NCBI RefSeq assembly: GCF_947493565.1
Contig: NZ_CANLRG010000003.1
Span: 310,001-374,000, forward strand
Direction of reading: 5' to 3'
DNA: 64,000 nt
From: an uncultured Lutibacter sp.
GTDB lineage: Bacteria; Bacteroidota; Bacteroidia; Flavobacteriales; Flavobacteriaceae
A program made the translations under genes and the position numbers. The notes beneath the pieces are model-generated. The model worked only from the letters and a program-made list of their open reading frames with translations, made no database searches and was not told where the DNA came from. Shown piece by piece: positions 17,685-26,866 of this stretch (the stretch's first letter is position 1; each line of letters opens with the position of its first letter).

Positions 17685-17972
17685 ATGTTTGGTAAATTAT
17701 TTAAGCCTAGGGCTCATTATGTTTTTGACTATAAACCTCGTTATTATGACGAGCGTAAAGAACGCTTGCAAAAAATGGAGGAAAAATACCATGGCAAAAA
17801 CAAAAACGAGGATACTCCTAAAATAAGGCTGACTAAAAATAATTTAAAAAATGATTGGGTAAAAAATAAAAAAAGCGCTTCAGACCGTTCAACAACTATA
17901 AGATTAGCAATAATTATTGCTATTTTAGTTGGAATTGTTGCTTATATTTTTGAATTACACACCTTATTCTAA
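17685..17972 (+). CDS. Small basic membrane protein of unknown function
   Basis: 95 residues: a Lys/Arg/Tyr-rich soluble N-terminus (about residues 1-70, with YVFDYKPRYYDERKERLQKM) and one C-terminal transmembrane helix at about 72-92 (LAIIIAILVGIVAYIFEL). Function unknown. Proteins of this form precede mutL in Flavobacteria and are sometimes mislabelled as riboflavin synthase because of the adjacent ribH; there is no such domain here. Its stop and the mutL start overlap as TAATG, so it is translationally coupled to mutL. Tail-anchored topology with a basic cytoplasmic domain is a prediction. Confidence 0.75.
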   Translation: MFGKLFKPRAHYVFDYKPRYYDERKERLQKMEEKYHGKNKNEDTPKIRLTKNNLKNDWVKNKKSASDRSTTIRLAIIIAILVGIVAYIFELHTLF

Positions 17973-19786
17973 TGCCAGATATTATACAATTACTTCCTGA
18001 TCACGTTGCTAATCAAATTGCAGCCGGTGAAGTTGTTCAGCGACCTGCTTCCGTAGTTAAAGAGCTTCTTGAAAATGCTATAGATGCTGGAGCATCTTCT
18101 ATAAAATTAATTATAAAAGATGCCGGAAAACAACTAGTTCAGGTGATTGACAATGGCAAAGGAATGAGTCAAACAGATGCCAGACTAAGTTTTGAACGTC
18201 ATGCAACTTCAAAAATTACCAAAGCTGAAGATTTATTTAATTTAAACACTAAGGGTTTTAGAGGTGAAGCTTTAGCATCTATCGCTGCTATTGCGCATGT
18301 AGATTTAAAAACCAAACAAGAAAATCAAGAACTTGGAACCCTTATAAAAATTGAAGGTAGTTCTTTGGTTTCACAAGAAAATATTTCTCACCCAATAGGC
18401 ACTTCCGTTGCAGTTAAAAATTTATTTTACAACATTCCTGCTCGAAGAAATTTTTTAAAATCTAACAGTGTTGAAACACGCCATATTGTAAATGAATTTC
18501 AACGTGTTGCACTGGCACATCCAAATATCTCATTTTCATTTTACCATAACGAAAATGAAATTTACAACTTGATTTCAAGTAACCTACGTCAACGAATTGT
18601 TGCTGTTTTTGGAAAAAAAACAAATGAAAAATTAGTTCCAATAAATGAATCTACTGATGTTTTAGAAATATCAGGTTTTGTAGCTAAACCTGAATATGCA
18701 AAGAAAAAAAGAGGAGAACAATTCTTTTTTGTGAATGATAGATTTATAAAAAATGCATATTTAAATCATGCTGTTTCAAGTGCTTTTGAAAGCTTATTAT
18801 CCAATGGATATCATCCAACTTATTTCTTGTTTTTAAAAGTTCCAACGAAGAGTATTGATATTAATATCCATCCAACTAAAACTGAAATAAAGTTTGATGA
18901 TGAAAAAACCCTATACGCAATTTTACGTTCTACAATAAAACATAGTTTAGGTCAATACAATGTTGCTCCTATTTTAGACTTTAATAGAAGTGCTTCTTTT
19001 GATACACCCTATGAATTTAAGGATAAAAAAACAGTAACTCCAAGAGTAGAAGTTGACCCTAATTTCAACCCATTTAAAACCGAAGAACAAAAATCTATTC
19101 GTTTTCCTTTCAAACGTGAAAAAGAAGCTACGTGGGAAAGTTTATACACAGGTTTAGATATTAAAAATATTGAAGTTGAAGTTGAAACCGTAAATACTTC
19201 TTTATTTAATGAAGAAAAAACCAGTACCAAAACTTACCAAGTTCATCATAAATATATTGTTAGTAGTATAAAATCTGGCATAGTGTATATCAACCAGTAT
19301 TTAGCCCATCAACGTATATTATATGAAGAATTTTTAGAAAATATTACCGTTAAAGAAGCTACAAGCCAACAATTATTATTTCCATTAGAAATTTCATTTA
19401 ATAAAAGTGACATTGAACTAATTAAAGAAATAAAAGAAGATTTAGAAAGCATTGGCTTTGTTTTTGATAAAATTTTAGACGACACCATTGTTATAAAAGG
19501 AATGCCTATTACTATTGTTGAAAGTCAGATTTCTATGATTATTGAACAACTTTTAGAAGATATTAAAAATGACATTCCAAATGCTAGTTTTAGTCAATTA
19601 GACATGATGGCGAAGAGCTTAGCAAAAAGTTTAGCAATTAAAACAGGAAGCAAATTAAGCTTAAAAGAACAAGAAGAATTAGTAAATAAACTATTTTTGT
19701 GCAAACAACCAGACTTGTCTCCTTTTGGTAAAAAAACATTTGTTACCATTAATTTAGACGAAATTGATAAAAAATTTAGTAATTAA
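17972..19786 (+). CDS. mutL: DNA mismatch repair protein MutL
   Basis: 604 residues. The GHKL ATPase N-terminus shows VVKELLENAIDAGA, IDNGKGM, FERHATSKI and GFRGEALASI. The dimerisation C-terminus starts about residue 420. MutL couples MutS mismatch recognition to strand excision. In MutL proteins with endonuclease activity the C-terminus has a DQHAxxExxxxE metal motif; here the same place reads NQYLAHQRILYEE (Asn441 to Glu453), so Asp, His and the first Glu are all replaced. The CPHGRP motif near the end is likewise SPFGKKTF. This copy may therefore lack nicking activity, or use altered ligands. It starts inside the stop of the preceding small gene. Confidence 0.96.
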   Translation: MPDIIQLLPDHVANQIAAGEVVQRPASVVKELLENAIDAGASSIKLIIKDAGKQLVQVIDNGKGMSQTDARLSFERHATSKITKAEDLFNLNTKGFRGEALASIAAIAHVDLKTKQENQELGTLIKIEGSSLVSQENISHPIGTSVAVKNLFYNIPARRNFLKSNSVETRHIVNEFQRVALAHPNISFSFYHNENEIYNLISSNLRQRIVAVFGKKTNEKLVPINESTDVLEISGFVAKPEYAKKKRGEQFFFVNDRFIKNAYLNHAVSSAFESLLSNGYHPTYFLFLKVPTKSIDINIHPTKTEIKFDDEKTLYAILRSTIKHSLGQYNVAPILDFNRSASFDTPYEFKDKKTVTPRVEVDPNFNPFKTEEQKSIRFPFKREKEATWESLYTGLDIKNIEVEVETVNTSLFNEEKTSTKTYQVHHKYIVSSIKSGIVYINQYLAHQRILYEEFLENITVKEATSQQLLFPLEISFNKSDIELIKEIKEDLESIGFVFDKILDDTIVIKGMPITIVESQISMIIEQLLEDIKNDIPNASFSQLDMMAKSLAKSLAIKTGSKLSLKEQEELVNKLFLCKQPDLSPFGKKTFVTINLDEIDKKFSN

Positions 19787-19807
19787 CATCTGTTAAATAC
19801 AAGTATT

Positions 19808-20542
19808 ATGGGAAGAATTACCGACGCTGTAAAACATATTATTATCATAAATATATTTTTATTTGTTGCTCCGCAACTTGCTCCAGCTTTAGGATTGGAT
19901 AGTTTGTTTGCGTTGTATTTTCCAAAAAACCCAAATTTTGGATTTTGGCAATTTCTTACCCATATGTTTATGCACGGTGGCTTTGCTCATATTTTATTTA
20001 ATATGTATGGATTATGGGCATTTGGAACACCTTTAGAGCAAATGTGGGGTAAAAATAAATTTATATTCTTCTATTTATCTGCTGGATTAGGTGCAGGTAT
20101 AATTTATACACTGGTAAATTACTATCAATTTAGTGGTGTTTACGATCAATTAATTAGCATTGGTTTATCAAGTAATGACATTCAAAATATATTATCTACT
20201 GGCAGCTATAATAATCAAATTTTAGAATATGTAAGTGAAGCTCAACTTGCAGAATTTTATGCAACATACCACACTCCTGCAGTTGGAGCATCAGGTGCTG
20301 TTTATGGTATTTTAGTTGCATTTGGCATGGCTTTTCCTAATGCAAAATTAGCGTTGATATTTTTCCCTGTTCCAATTGCTGCAAAATACTTTATTCCCTT
20401 AATTATTTTAGGTGATTTATTCTTTGGTATTACAAAATATTCTGTTGGAAATGTAGCTCATTTTGCACACGTTGGAGGAGCTTTAATAGGTTTTATAATA
20501 GCTTGGTATTGGAAACAAAACCAATTTAAAAGATGGAATTAA
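19808..20542 (+). CDS. Rhomboid-family intramembrane serine protease
   Basis: 244 residues with six to seven transmembrane helices. The catalytic serine is Ser162 in VGASGAVYG, the canonical GxSG, and the catalytic histidine is in HFAHVGGALIGF near the end. The HGGFAHILFNMYGLWAFG helix holds the conserved His and Asn of the oxyanion region. It cleaves transmembrane substrates in the inner membrane; substrates are unknown. A second rhomboid gene follows after one base, starting with TTG. All catalytic residues are intact in this one. Confidence 0.93.
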   Translation: MGRITDAVKHIIIINIFLFVAPQLAPALGLDSLFALYFPKNPNFGFWQFLTHMFMHGGFAHILFNMYGLWAFGTPLEQMWGKNKFIFFYLSAGLGAGIIYTLVNYYQFSGVYDQLISIGLSSNDIQNILSTGSYNNQILEYVSEAQLAEFYATYHTPAVGASGAVYGILVAFGMAFPNAKLALIFFPVPIAAKYFIPLIILGDLFFGITKYSVGNVAHFAHVGGALIGFIIAWYWKQNQFKRWN

Positions 20543-20543
20543 T

Positions 20544-21377
20544 TTGACTTTTATAAACGACATAAAACAAGCGTACCAAAAAGCAAACGTAGTTGAAAAA
20601 ATCATCTATATAAATATTGCATTATTTTTAATTACAGTTCTTTTCACAAAATTTAGCATTGAATGGCTCGCCTTACCTACACAGCTTTCCGAGTTTTTTT
20701 ATAAACCTTGGACAATTGTTTCCTATGCATTTATTCATCAAAGATTTATTCATATTTTATCTAATTTATTAGTACTCTATTATATTGGGAATCTGTTTCT
20801 AGATTTCTATACAAAAAAACAATTTTTAAACTTTTACTTTTTAGGTGCCTTATTTGGAGGTAGTATTTTTTTATTAAATTATTATTTAACAAATAAAATG
20901 GGTGCTCCGCTTGCTGGTGCTTCTGCCGCAGTCACCACTATTTTTGTAGCTATTGCAACTAAAATTCCTAGATATGCTCTTCAACTTAGATTTATAGGTA
21001 GTGTAGAATTATGGGTGTTAGCTGCAATTTGGGTAGGTTTAAGTATTTTACAATTGGCAAATTTTGATAATGGTGGTGCCATTGCACACCTTAGTGGCGC
21101 TGTACTAGGTTTTATGTATGCCAAACAGCTAGAAAAAGGAAACGATATTGGAAAATGGTTTGAAACTATTGTTAATTACTTTACTAATTTAACAACCATA
21201 AAAAAAGGAAAACCTTTAAAAACAGTGTATAAATCTAAAAAAAGAACTTCAACTCAAGAGGTTTCAAAAACAAAACAACGAAAAATTGATGACATTTTAG
21301 ATAAAATTAGTAAGTCTGGATATGAAAGTTTAACACAAGAAGAAAAAGATTTCTTATTTAGAGCAGGGAAAAAATAA
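20544..21377 (+). CDS. Second rhomboid-family protease, TTG start
   Basis: 277 residues with a rhomboid core (about residues 15-205) and a soluble basic tail of about 70 residues containing a DDILDKISKSGYESLTQEEKDFL motif (given here as residues about 248-270), a helix pair often found at the end of Bacteroidota rhomboids. I use the TTG at 20544 because no ATG is in frame early enough to include the first helix, and it lies one base after the stop of the first rhomboid gene. The active-site serine is present in AGASAAVTT, but the Gly after Ser in GxSG is Ala; the histidine is in AHLSGAVLGF. Likely active but possibly altered in specificity. Confidence 0.88.
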   Translation: MTFINDIKQAYQKANVVEKIIYINIALFLITVLFTKFSIEWLALPTQLSEFFYKPWTIVSYAFIHQRFIHILSNLLVLYYIGNLFLDFYTKKQFLNFYFLGALFGGSIFLLNYYLTNKMGAPLAGASAAVTTIFVAIATKIPRYALQLRFIGSVELWVLAAIWVGLSILQLANFDNGGAIAHLSGAVLGFMYAKQLEKGNDIGKWFETIVNYFTNLTTIKKGKPLKTVYKSKKRTSTQEVSKTKQRKIDDILDKISKSGYESLTQEEKDFLFRAGKK

Positions 21378-21380
21378 TCC

Positions 21381-22400
21381 ATGAAAAAATTATCATTGAT
21401 CGATAAATTCATTTTTATTGTTAATTCTATATTAGCAACTATATTATTTATAGCCTACTTTAGTTATTATGTTTCACCTAATTCAATTTCTTTTGTTTCA
21501 ATTTTAAGTTTATCGATTCCCTTTTTAATCCTTATCAATTTAATTTTTGCTATTTATTGGTTAATTAAATTGAAAAAACAATTTTGGCTTTCAACAATTA
21601 TTTTACTTCTTGGATACCAATACATTGCTAAATTTTACAGCTTTAGTGAAAAAAAGGTATTGTTGACTAAGGATATTAAAGTTATGAGTTACAATGTACG
21701 TATGTTTAATTTATATAATTGGATTGAAGAAAAGAACGTGGCTCAAAAAATTTACGATTTTATAAAAGATAAAGATCCTGATATTTTATGTTTGCAAGAA
21801 TTCCATACAGCAGCAAAAATTGGGTTTAATTATCCGTATAAATTTATAAAAACAAGCAATAAAAAAAATAACTTTGGACACGCTATTTTTTCAAAATATA
21901 AGATTATTAATTCAGGCTCACTAAACTTTTCAAATACTAGTAACAATACTATTTTTGTTGATGTTGTTAAAAATAAAGATACCATTCGCGTATACAATGT
22001 TCATCTTGAATCTTTAAAAATCAATCCAAAAAAAGACAATTTCAATCAAGAAATTTCAGATAAGTTAAGAGTTCGAGTAGAAAATTCGTTTAAAAAACAA
22101 GCCAACCAAGCAACTCTTATTACAGAGCATTTAAAAAAAGTAAACTATAAATCTATTATTTGTGCAGATTTAAATAACAATGCTTTTTCTTGGGTGTATC
22201 GTAAATTAATAGCTGATAAAAATGATGCTTTTGAAGTTGCTGGTGAAGGTTTTGGAAAAACATTCGATTACTATTTTCCTTTTAGAATAGATTTTATTTT
22301 AACCGATAAGGCTTTGGAAATAAATAACTTTAAAACCTTTCATATTCCTCACTCTGATCATTATCCAATTATGGCTCGGTTAAATTTTAATCCATCCTGA
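21381..22400 (+). CDS. Endonuclease/exonuclease/phosphatase-fold protein with membrane anchor
   Basis: 339 residues. Two or three transmembrane helices occupy about residues 10-85, and an EEP-fold domain follows. Its metal and catalytic residues appear in VMSYNVRMFNL, DILCLQEFH, VYNVHLES, CADLNNNAFSW and the final PHSDHYPIMARL. Members hydrolyse phosphodiester bonds in DNA, RNA, phosphoinositides or sphingomyelin; the bacterial membrane-anchored subgroup has no settled substrate. It follows the second rhomboid after three bases and probably shares its transcript. The catalytic domain should face the cytoplasm or periplasm depending on whether the helices are two or three, which I cannot fix. 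Confidence 0.85.
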   Translation: MKKLSLIDKFIFIVNSILATILFIAYFSYYVSPNSISFVSILSLSIPFLILINLIFAIYWLIKLKKQFWLSTIILLLGYQYIAKFYSFSEKKVLLTKDIKVMSYNVRMFNLYNWIEEKNVAQKIYDFIKDKDPDILCLQEFHTAAKIGFNYPYKFIKTSNKKNNFGHAIFSKYKIINSGSLNFSNTSNNTIFVDVVKNKDTIRVYNVHLESLKINPKKDNFNQEISDKLRVRVENSFKKQANQATLITEHLKKVNYKSIICADLNNNAFSWVYRKLIADKNDAFEVAGEGFGKTFDYYFPFRIDFILTDKALEINNFKTFHIPHSDHYPIMARLNFNPS

Positions 22401-22431
22401 TAATCATCAGTATAAAACTACATTAATTATA

Positions 22432-22439
22432 TAACTTTG
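22432..22439 (+). promoter_or_regulatory. -7 promoter element (TAACTTTG) for the S9 peptidase gene
   Basis: TAACTTTG matches TAnnTTTG and ends 23 bases before the ATG at 22463, in the gap after the EEP-fold gene. Confidence 0.55.
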
Positions 22440-22462
22440 TTTATTATTTAAAATTCAACCAA

Positions 22463-24589
22463 ATGAAAAAAATTATTTCGCTACTATTTTTATGCGCCTT
22501 CTTTTTAGGGTTTTCACAGCAAAAAGAACTTTCTATTGAAGATGCCGTATTAGGTTATTACAAAGGTTTATACCCAAAATCACTAAATAATCTTAGTTGG
22601 GTAGAAAACACAAATACTTATGTTTTTCAAAAAGAAAATGCACTCATTTTTACCAATGCTAAAAGTAACAAAGTAACATCAACTTTAAAGTTAGAAGAAC
22701 TTCAAAAAGCATATTCTAATTTGAAATACTTTCCAAGAGTACAAGAAATCTCAGCTACAGAACTCACTTTTAGATTAAGTAATTCTTTTGAAACTTATAA
22801 TTACATAACTAACAGTAAAACTACTACTGTTACTTTTGATAAAAATGGTCAAAACGCCGAATTTAATTCAAAAGCTATAGCTGTAGCTTATACTATAGAT
22901 AACAATTTATATGTGGCAACAGCAACCAATCCTAAAATTGCTGTGACTGAAATAAACGATAAAAATATTGTCTCAGGACAAGCAATACATCGAAGTGAAT
23001 TTGGTATTGTAAAAGGAACTTTTTGGAGCCCAAAAGGAACTTATTTAGCATTTTATCAAAAAGATGAAAGCAAGATTACTGAATATCCTTTAGTTGACAT
23101 TAATTCCTACCCTGCCAGTTTAAAAAATATTAAATACCCAATGGCAGGACAAGGAAGTGAAATAGCCAAAATTGGAATTTTTAACACTCTAAATAAAACA
23201 ACAACCTATTTAGATATTGATACTTCAGACGAACATTATTTAACCAATATATCATGGACGCCAGATGAAAAATACTTGCTTGTTGCTGAAATTAATAGAG
23301 AACAAAACCATGTTTGGTATAATAAATATAGTGTTGAGAATGGAAAAAAAGTAACTACCATATTTGAAGAAACTAATGATAAATGGACAGAACCAGAAAA
23401 CCCAGCGGTTTTTTTACCAAATAGCACTACCAACTTTTTGTGGCTTAGTGAACGTGATGGTTTTATGAATTTATATCAGTACACTACTGAAGGAAAATTA
23501 GTTAAACAAGTTACCAAATTTAATTGGGTAGTTACTGGAATTTCAGGTTTTGACGCTAAAGGTAAAAATGTATTCATCACAGGAACTGGTGAAGATGCAA
23601 GAGAAAATCATACTTTTAAAGTAAATTTAAAAACGGGTAAATACACTAAGCTGACTAAAAATAATGGAACACATTATACACAAATTAATAGTAACGGAAA
23701 TTATTTGATAGATAATTACAGCAATTTAACTACTCCAAGAAATATAGAAGTAATTGATACTAAAAAAGAAAAATCAACAACTCTATTACAAGCTGAAAAT
23801 CCTTTAAAAGATTACAATATTGGAACTACAGAATTTGTAACCCTTAAAGGAAATGACGGAACCGATTTATATACTAGAATCATTAAACCTGCAAATTTTG
23901 ACCCTTCTAAAAAATACCCTGTACTCATCTATGTATATGGTGGGCCACACGCCCAAATGGTTACTAACACTTGGTTAGGCGGAGCTAGTTTATGGATGCC
24001 AGCATTTGCAACTTTAGAAAATTACATCATTTTCACATTAGATAATAGAGGATCGGCAAATAGAGGTTTTAAATTTGAAAGTATTATTCACCGTAATTTA
24101 GGTAATGCTGAAATTGAAGATCAATTAACAGGTGTAAATTATTTGAAGTCATTAAATTATGTAGATGCTTCCAGAATTGCTGTAAATGGATGGAGTTATG
24201 GAGGATTTATGACCACTAGCTTAATGTTAAGAAATCCTGGTATATTTACTACAGCTGTAGCTGGTGGACCAGTTATTGATTGGAAATATTATGAAGTAAT
24301 GTATGGTGAACGTTATATGGATACTCCACAAGAAAATCCTGAAGGGTATAAAAATGCCAAAGTTTCAAATTATATTAAAAATTTAGATGGCAAATTATTA
24401 TTAATTCACGGAAGTGTAGATCCCGTAGTAGTTCCTCAGCATAGTATGACACTTTTACAAGAGGCCGTTAAACAAAATATTCAAGTAGACTTTTTTACTT
24501 ACCCAATGCATGAGCATAATGTTAGAGGCAAAGATAGAGTTCATTTAATTGAAAAAATGATGAATTATATTGTTGAAAATAATAAATAA
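22463..24589 (+). CDS. Exported S9-family prolyl dipeptidyl peptidase (DPP IV type)
   Basis: 708 residues. A signal peptide (about residues 1-18, ending GFSQ) sends it to the periplasm. An eight-bladed beta-propeller spans about 40-450 and an alpha/beta hydrolase domain about 470-705. The catalytic serine is Ser578 in NGWSYGGFMT, with aspartate in HGSVDPVV and histidine in MHEHNV. The DPP IV region PGVIYVYGGPHAQ-like segment (here YVYGGPHAQMV) precedes it. The enzyme removes dipeptides from peptide N-termini with Pro or Ala at position two, aiding protein scavenging. It has its own -7 element and is followed by an aldose epimerase-like gene after 17 bases. Confidence 0.93.
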   Translation: MKKIISLLFLCAFFLGFSQQKELSIEDAVLGYYKGLYPKSLNNLSWVENTNTYVFQKENALIFTNAKSNKVTSTLKLEELQKAYSNLKYFPRVQEISATELTFRLSNSFETYNYITNSKTTTVTFDKNGQNAEFNSKAIAVAYTIDNNLYVATATNPKIAVTEINDKNIVSGQAIHRSEFGIVKGTFWSPKGTYLAFYQKDESKITEYPLVDINSYPASLKNIKYPMAGQGSEIAKIGIFNTLNKTTTYLDIDTSDEHYLTNISWTPDEKYLLVAEINREQNHVWYNKYSVENGKKVTTIFEETNDKWTEPENPAVFLPNSTTNFLWLSERDGFMNLYQYTTEGKLVKQVTKFNWVVTGISGFDAKGKNVFITGTGEDARENHTFKVNLKTGKYTKLTKNNGTHYTQINSNGNYLIDNYSNLTTPRNIEVIDTKKEKSTTLLQAENPLKDYNIGTTEFVTLKGNDGTDLYTRIIKPANFDPSKKYPVLIYVYGGPHAQMVTNTWLGGASLWMPAFATLENYIIFTLDNRGSANRGFKFESIIHRNLGNAEIEDQLTGVNYLKSLNYVDASRIAVNGWSYGGFMTTSLMLRNPGIFTTAVAGGPVIDWKYYEVMYGERYMDTPQENPEGYKNAKVSNYIKNLDGKLLLIHGSVDPVVVPQHSMTLLQEAVKQNIQVDFFTYPMHEHNVRGKDRVHLIEKMMNYIVENNK

Positions 24590-24606
24590 TTGAATATCTA
24601 AATTAA

Positions 24607-25410
24607 ATGATTAGTGTAACCTTAAAAAGTCCAGATACAACTTCAATTGTTAAAATTGAAAAGGGTGAATTAGTCAGTTACCAAAAAAATAATGAAGAAC
24701 TAATTCATCAAAAAGGAACATTAGGTTGGAGAAATTCTGATACAGAAATGTTTCCTATCATTGGACCAACTGAATCTAAAAATTTTAGAATCTCAACACC
24801 AAAAGGAACAGCTATTCAAGATCAGCATGGTTTACTAAGGGAGTTATCGTATTCGCTGCTAAAAAGTAGCGAATACGATGCTGTCTTTCAAAAAAAATAC
24901 ATTGCAAATACTTTTATTAATAATTCAAAATATCCTGAAAAATCAACTGAAAAAGGACTTTGTTGGCCTTACAATTTCACCTTTTTCAAAAAGTATGAAA
25001 TTACTAACAGCTCTTTAAAAATAAGTTTTGAACTACAAGCAGAAAATAAAATGCCCTTTATGTTAGGCTATCATCCTGCCTTTATGCTTCAAGGAAACTT
25101 AGACGAAATTGTACAATCTAACAACCAAGATATTTCTATCCCTAACATTATAGAAGGAGGTAGTACTGCATTACCTATTTTAAATACCACTGAAGTTCAA
25201 CTAATTAAAAAAAATGGTTTTAACATTTCTATCAAAACAATGGGTTTTAATAATTTTATGCTTTGGACGGAAGTTCCTACTATGTTATGTATAGAGCCAA
25301 TTACTGCTTATCCATACACTGATGGTGAATTGTTATCGAAAAAGCTATTTAACAAATCAAAAGGTATTGATATTTTTGAAGTGTTAATTACACCTTTTAA
25401 AATTATCTAA
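24607..25410 (+). CDS. Aldose 1-epimerase family protein
   Basis: 267 residues with the galactose mutarotase-like beta-sandwich fold of the YeaD/YihR-like group. Family features are GTLGWRNSDTEMFPIIGPT near residue 40, DQHGLLRELSY, MPFMLGYHPAF with the active-site His and the LCIEPITAYP near the end with the catalytic Glu. It interconverts sugar anomers or a related phospho-sugar in the cytoplasm; no signal peptide is seen. It follows the peptidase by 17 bases. A very strong 15-base stem-loop (24846-24879) lies inside the coding region, which is unusual. Confidence 0.85.
   Translation: MISVTLKSPDTTSIVKIEKGELVSYQKNNEELIHQKGTLGWRNSDTEMFPIIGPTESKNFRISTPKGTAIQDQHGLLRELSYSLLKSSEYDAVFQKKYIANTFINNSKYPEKSTEKGLCWPYNFTFFKKYEITNSSLKISFELQAENKMPFMLGYHPAFMLQGNLDEIVQSNNQDISIPNIIEGGSTALPILNTTEVQLIKKNGFNISIKTMGFNNFMLWTEVPTMLCIEPITAYPYTDGELLSKKLFNKSKGIDIFEVLITPFKII
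24846..24879 (+). repeat. Strong 15-base stem-loop inside the aldose epimerase gene
   Basis: ATCGTATTCGCTGCT, loop AAAA, AGTAGCGAATACGAT pair at 14 of 15 positions (one G-T wobble). It is richer in G+C than the surrounding gene and encodes residues about 81-91. Confidence 0.8.
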
Positions 25411-25491
25411 AACTTTATTTTATCATTTAAGTTGCTCATTAAATCATTTATATTTGATTTAGTTGCAATCTGTTTTAAAAATAAAATTCTG

Positions 25492-25499
25492 TACTTTTG
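25492..25499 (+). promoter_or_regulatory. -7 promoter element (TACTTTTG) for mtaB
   Basis: TACTTTTG followed by CATCC ends 20 bases before the ATG at 25520. It lies inside the upstream-extended reading frame starting at 25463, which supports the later start. Confidence 0.6.
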
Positions 25500-25519
25500 C
25501 ATCCGATAAATGTATAAGA

Positions 25520-26854
25520 ATGAGCGCACAAAAAAAAGTCGCATTTTACACACTAGGATGTAAATTAAATTTTTCAGAAACATCAACTATTGCACGTAGC
25601 TTTCAAAACGAAGGTTTTAAACGTGTTGAGTTTGATGAAGTAGCTGATATCTATGTTATAAATACCTGTTCGGTAACAGACAATGCTGACAAACGTTTTA
25701 AAACCATTGTAAAAAGTGCTTTAAAACAGAATGAAAAAGCTTTTTTAATTGCCATTGGATGCTACGCACAGCTGAAACCTGAAGAATTAGCTGCTGTAGA
25801 TGGAGTTGATATGGTGCTGGGTGCCACCGAAAAGTTTAAAGTAACCGATTATTTAAACGACCTTACCAAAAATGATATGGGAGAAGTACATTCTTGTGAA
25901 ATTGAAGAAGCTGATTTCTATGTGGGATCTTATTCCATTGGAGATAGAACTCGCGCTTTTTTAAAAGTACAAGACGGTTGCGATTATAAATGTACCTATT
26001 GCACTATTCCGCTTGCTAGAGGTATTTCACGTAGTGATACTTTGAACAATATATTGCATAATGCCAAAGAAATTTCAGAAAAAGGAATTAAAGAAATTGT
26101 GCTTACAGGTGTTAATATTGGAGATTATGGAAAAGGTGAATTTGGAAATAAAAAACACGAACATACATTTTTTGAATTGGTTCAAGCTTTAGATAAAGTT
26201 AAAGGCATTCACCGTTTAAGAATATCTTCAATTGAACCTAATTTATTGAAAAATGAGATCATTGAATTTGTTGCAGAGTCTAACAGTTTTGTACCTCATT
26301 TTCATATTCCTTTACAAAGTGGTAGCGATGAATTATTAAAGTTAATGAAACGCAGGTACTTAAAAGAAACTTATACCAACAGAGTTGAAGCCATTAAAAA
26401 AGCAATGCCAAATGCCTGTATAGGTGTTGATGTTATTGTTGGGTTTCCAGGAGAAACTGATGAATTATTTTTAGAAACCTACAATTATTTAAACGAACTA
26501 GATATTTCTTACTTACACGTTTTTACGTATTCAGAAAGACCAAATACTGAAGCTATAGAAATGGAAGGCGTTGTACCTCAAAAAGTTAGAACAAAAAGAA
26601 GTAAAATGCTTCGTGGGCTTTCAGTTAAAAAAAGAAGAGCTTTTTATGAAAGTCAATTAGGAAACGAATTAACCGTATTATTTGAAAGTGAAAACAAAGA
26701 AGGTTATATTCATGGGTTTACAGAAAATTATGTTAAAGTTAAAACTCCTTGGAATCCTGAGTTAATAAATACTTTACATACTATACAATTAACAAAAATT
26801 GATAAGGATGGCTTGGTGCGGTTTGATTGGGTAAAAGTTCCAACAGTAAATTAA
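25520..26854 (+). CDS. mtaB: tRNA N6-threonylcarbamoyladenosine-37 methylthiotransferase
   Basis: 444 residues from the ATG at 25520 (MSAQKKVAFYTLGCKLN); the frame extends 19 codons upstream but the promoter element at 25492 excludes them. It adds a methylthio group to t6A37 of tRNAs decoding ANN codons. The MTTase N-domain has three cluster cysteines in GCKLN, NTCSVT and IGCYAQ; the radical-SAM triad is DGCDYKCTYC at about residue 150; a TRAM domain ends the protein (about 375-440). It is a single gene followed by the marC-like gene after 12 bases. GCKLN rather than GCQMN marks it as MtaB-type rather than MiaB. Confidence 0.93.
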   Translation: MSAQKKVAFYTLGCKLNFSETSTIARSFQNEGFKRVEFDEVADIYVINTCSVTDNADKRFKTIVKSALKQNEKAFLIAIGCYAQLKPEELAAVDGVDMVLGATEKFKVTDYLNDLTKNDMGEVHSCEIEEADFYVGSYSIGDRTRAFLKVQDGCDYKCTYCTIPLARGISRSDTLNNILHNAKEISEKGIKEIVLTGVNIGDYGKGEFGNKKHEHTFFELVQALDKVKGIHRLRISSIEPNLLKNEIIEFVAESNSFVPHFHIPLQSGSDELLKLMKRRYLKETYTNRVEAIKKAMPNACIGVDVIVGFPGETDELFLETYNYLNELDISYLHVFTYSERPNTEAIEMEGVVPQKVRTKRSKMLRGLSVKKRRAFYESQLGNELTVLFESENKEGYIHGFTENYVKVKTPWNPELINTLHTIQLTKIDKDGLVRFDWVKVPTVN

Positions 26855-26866
26855 TATTCAAAAACT

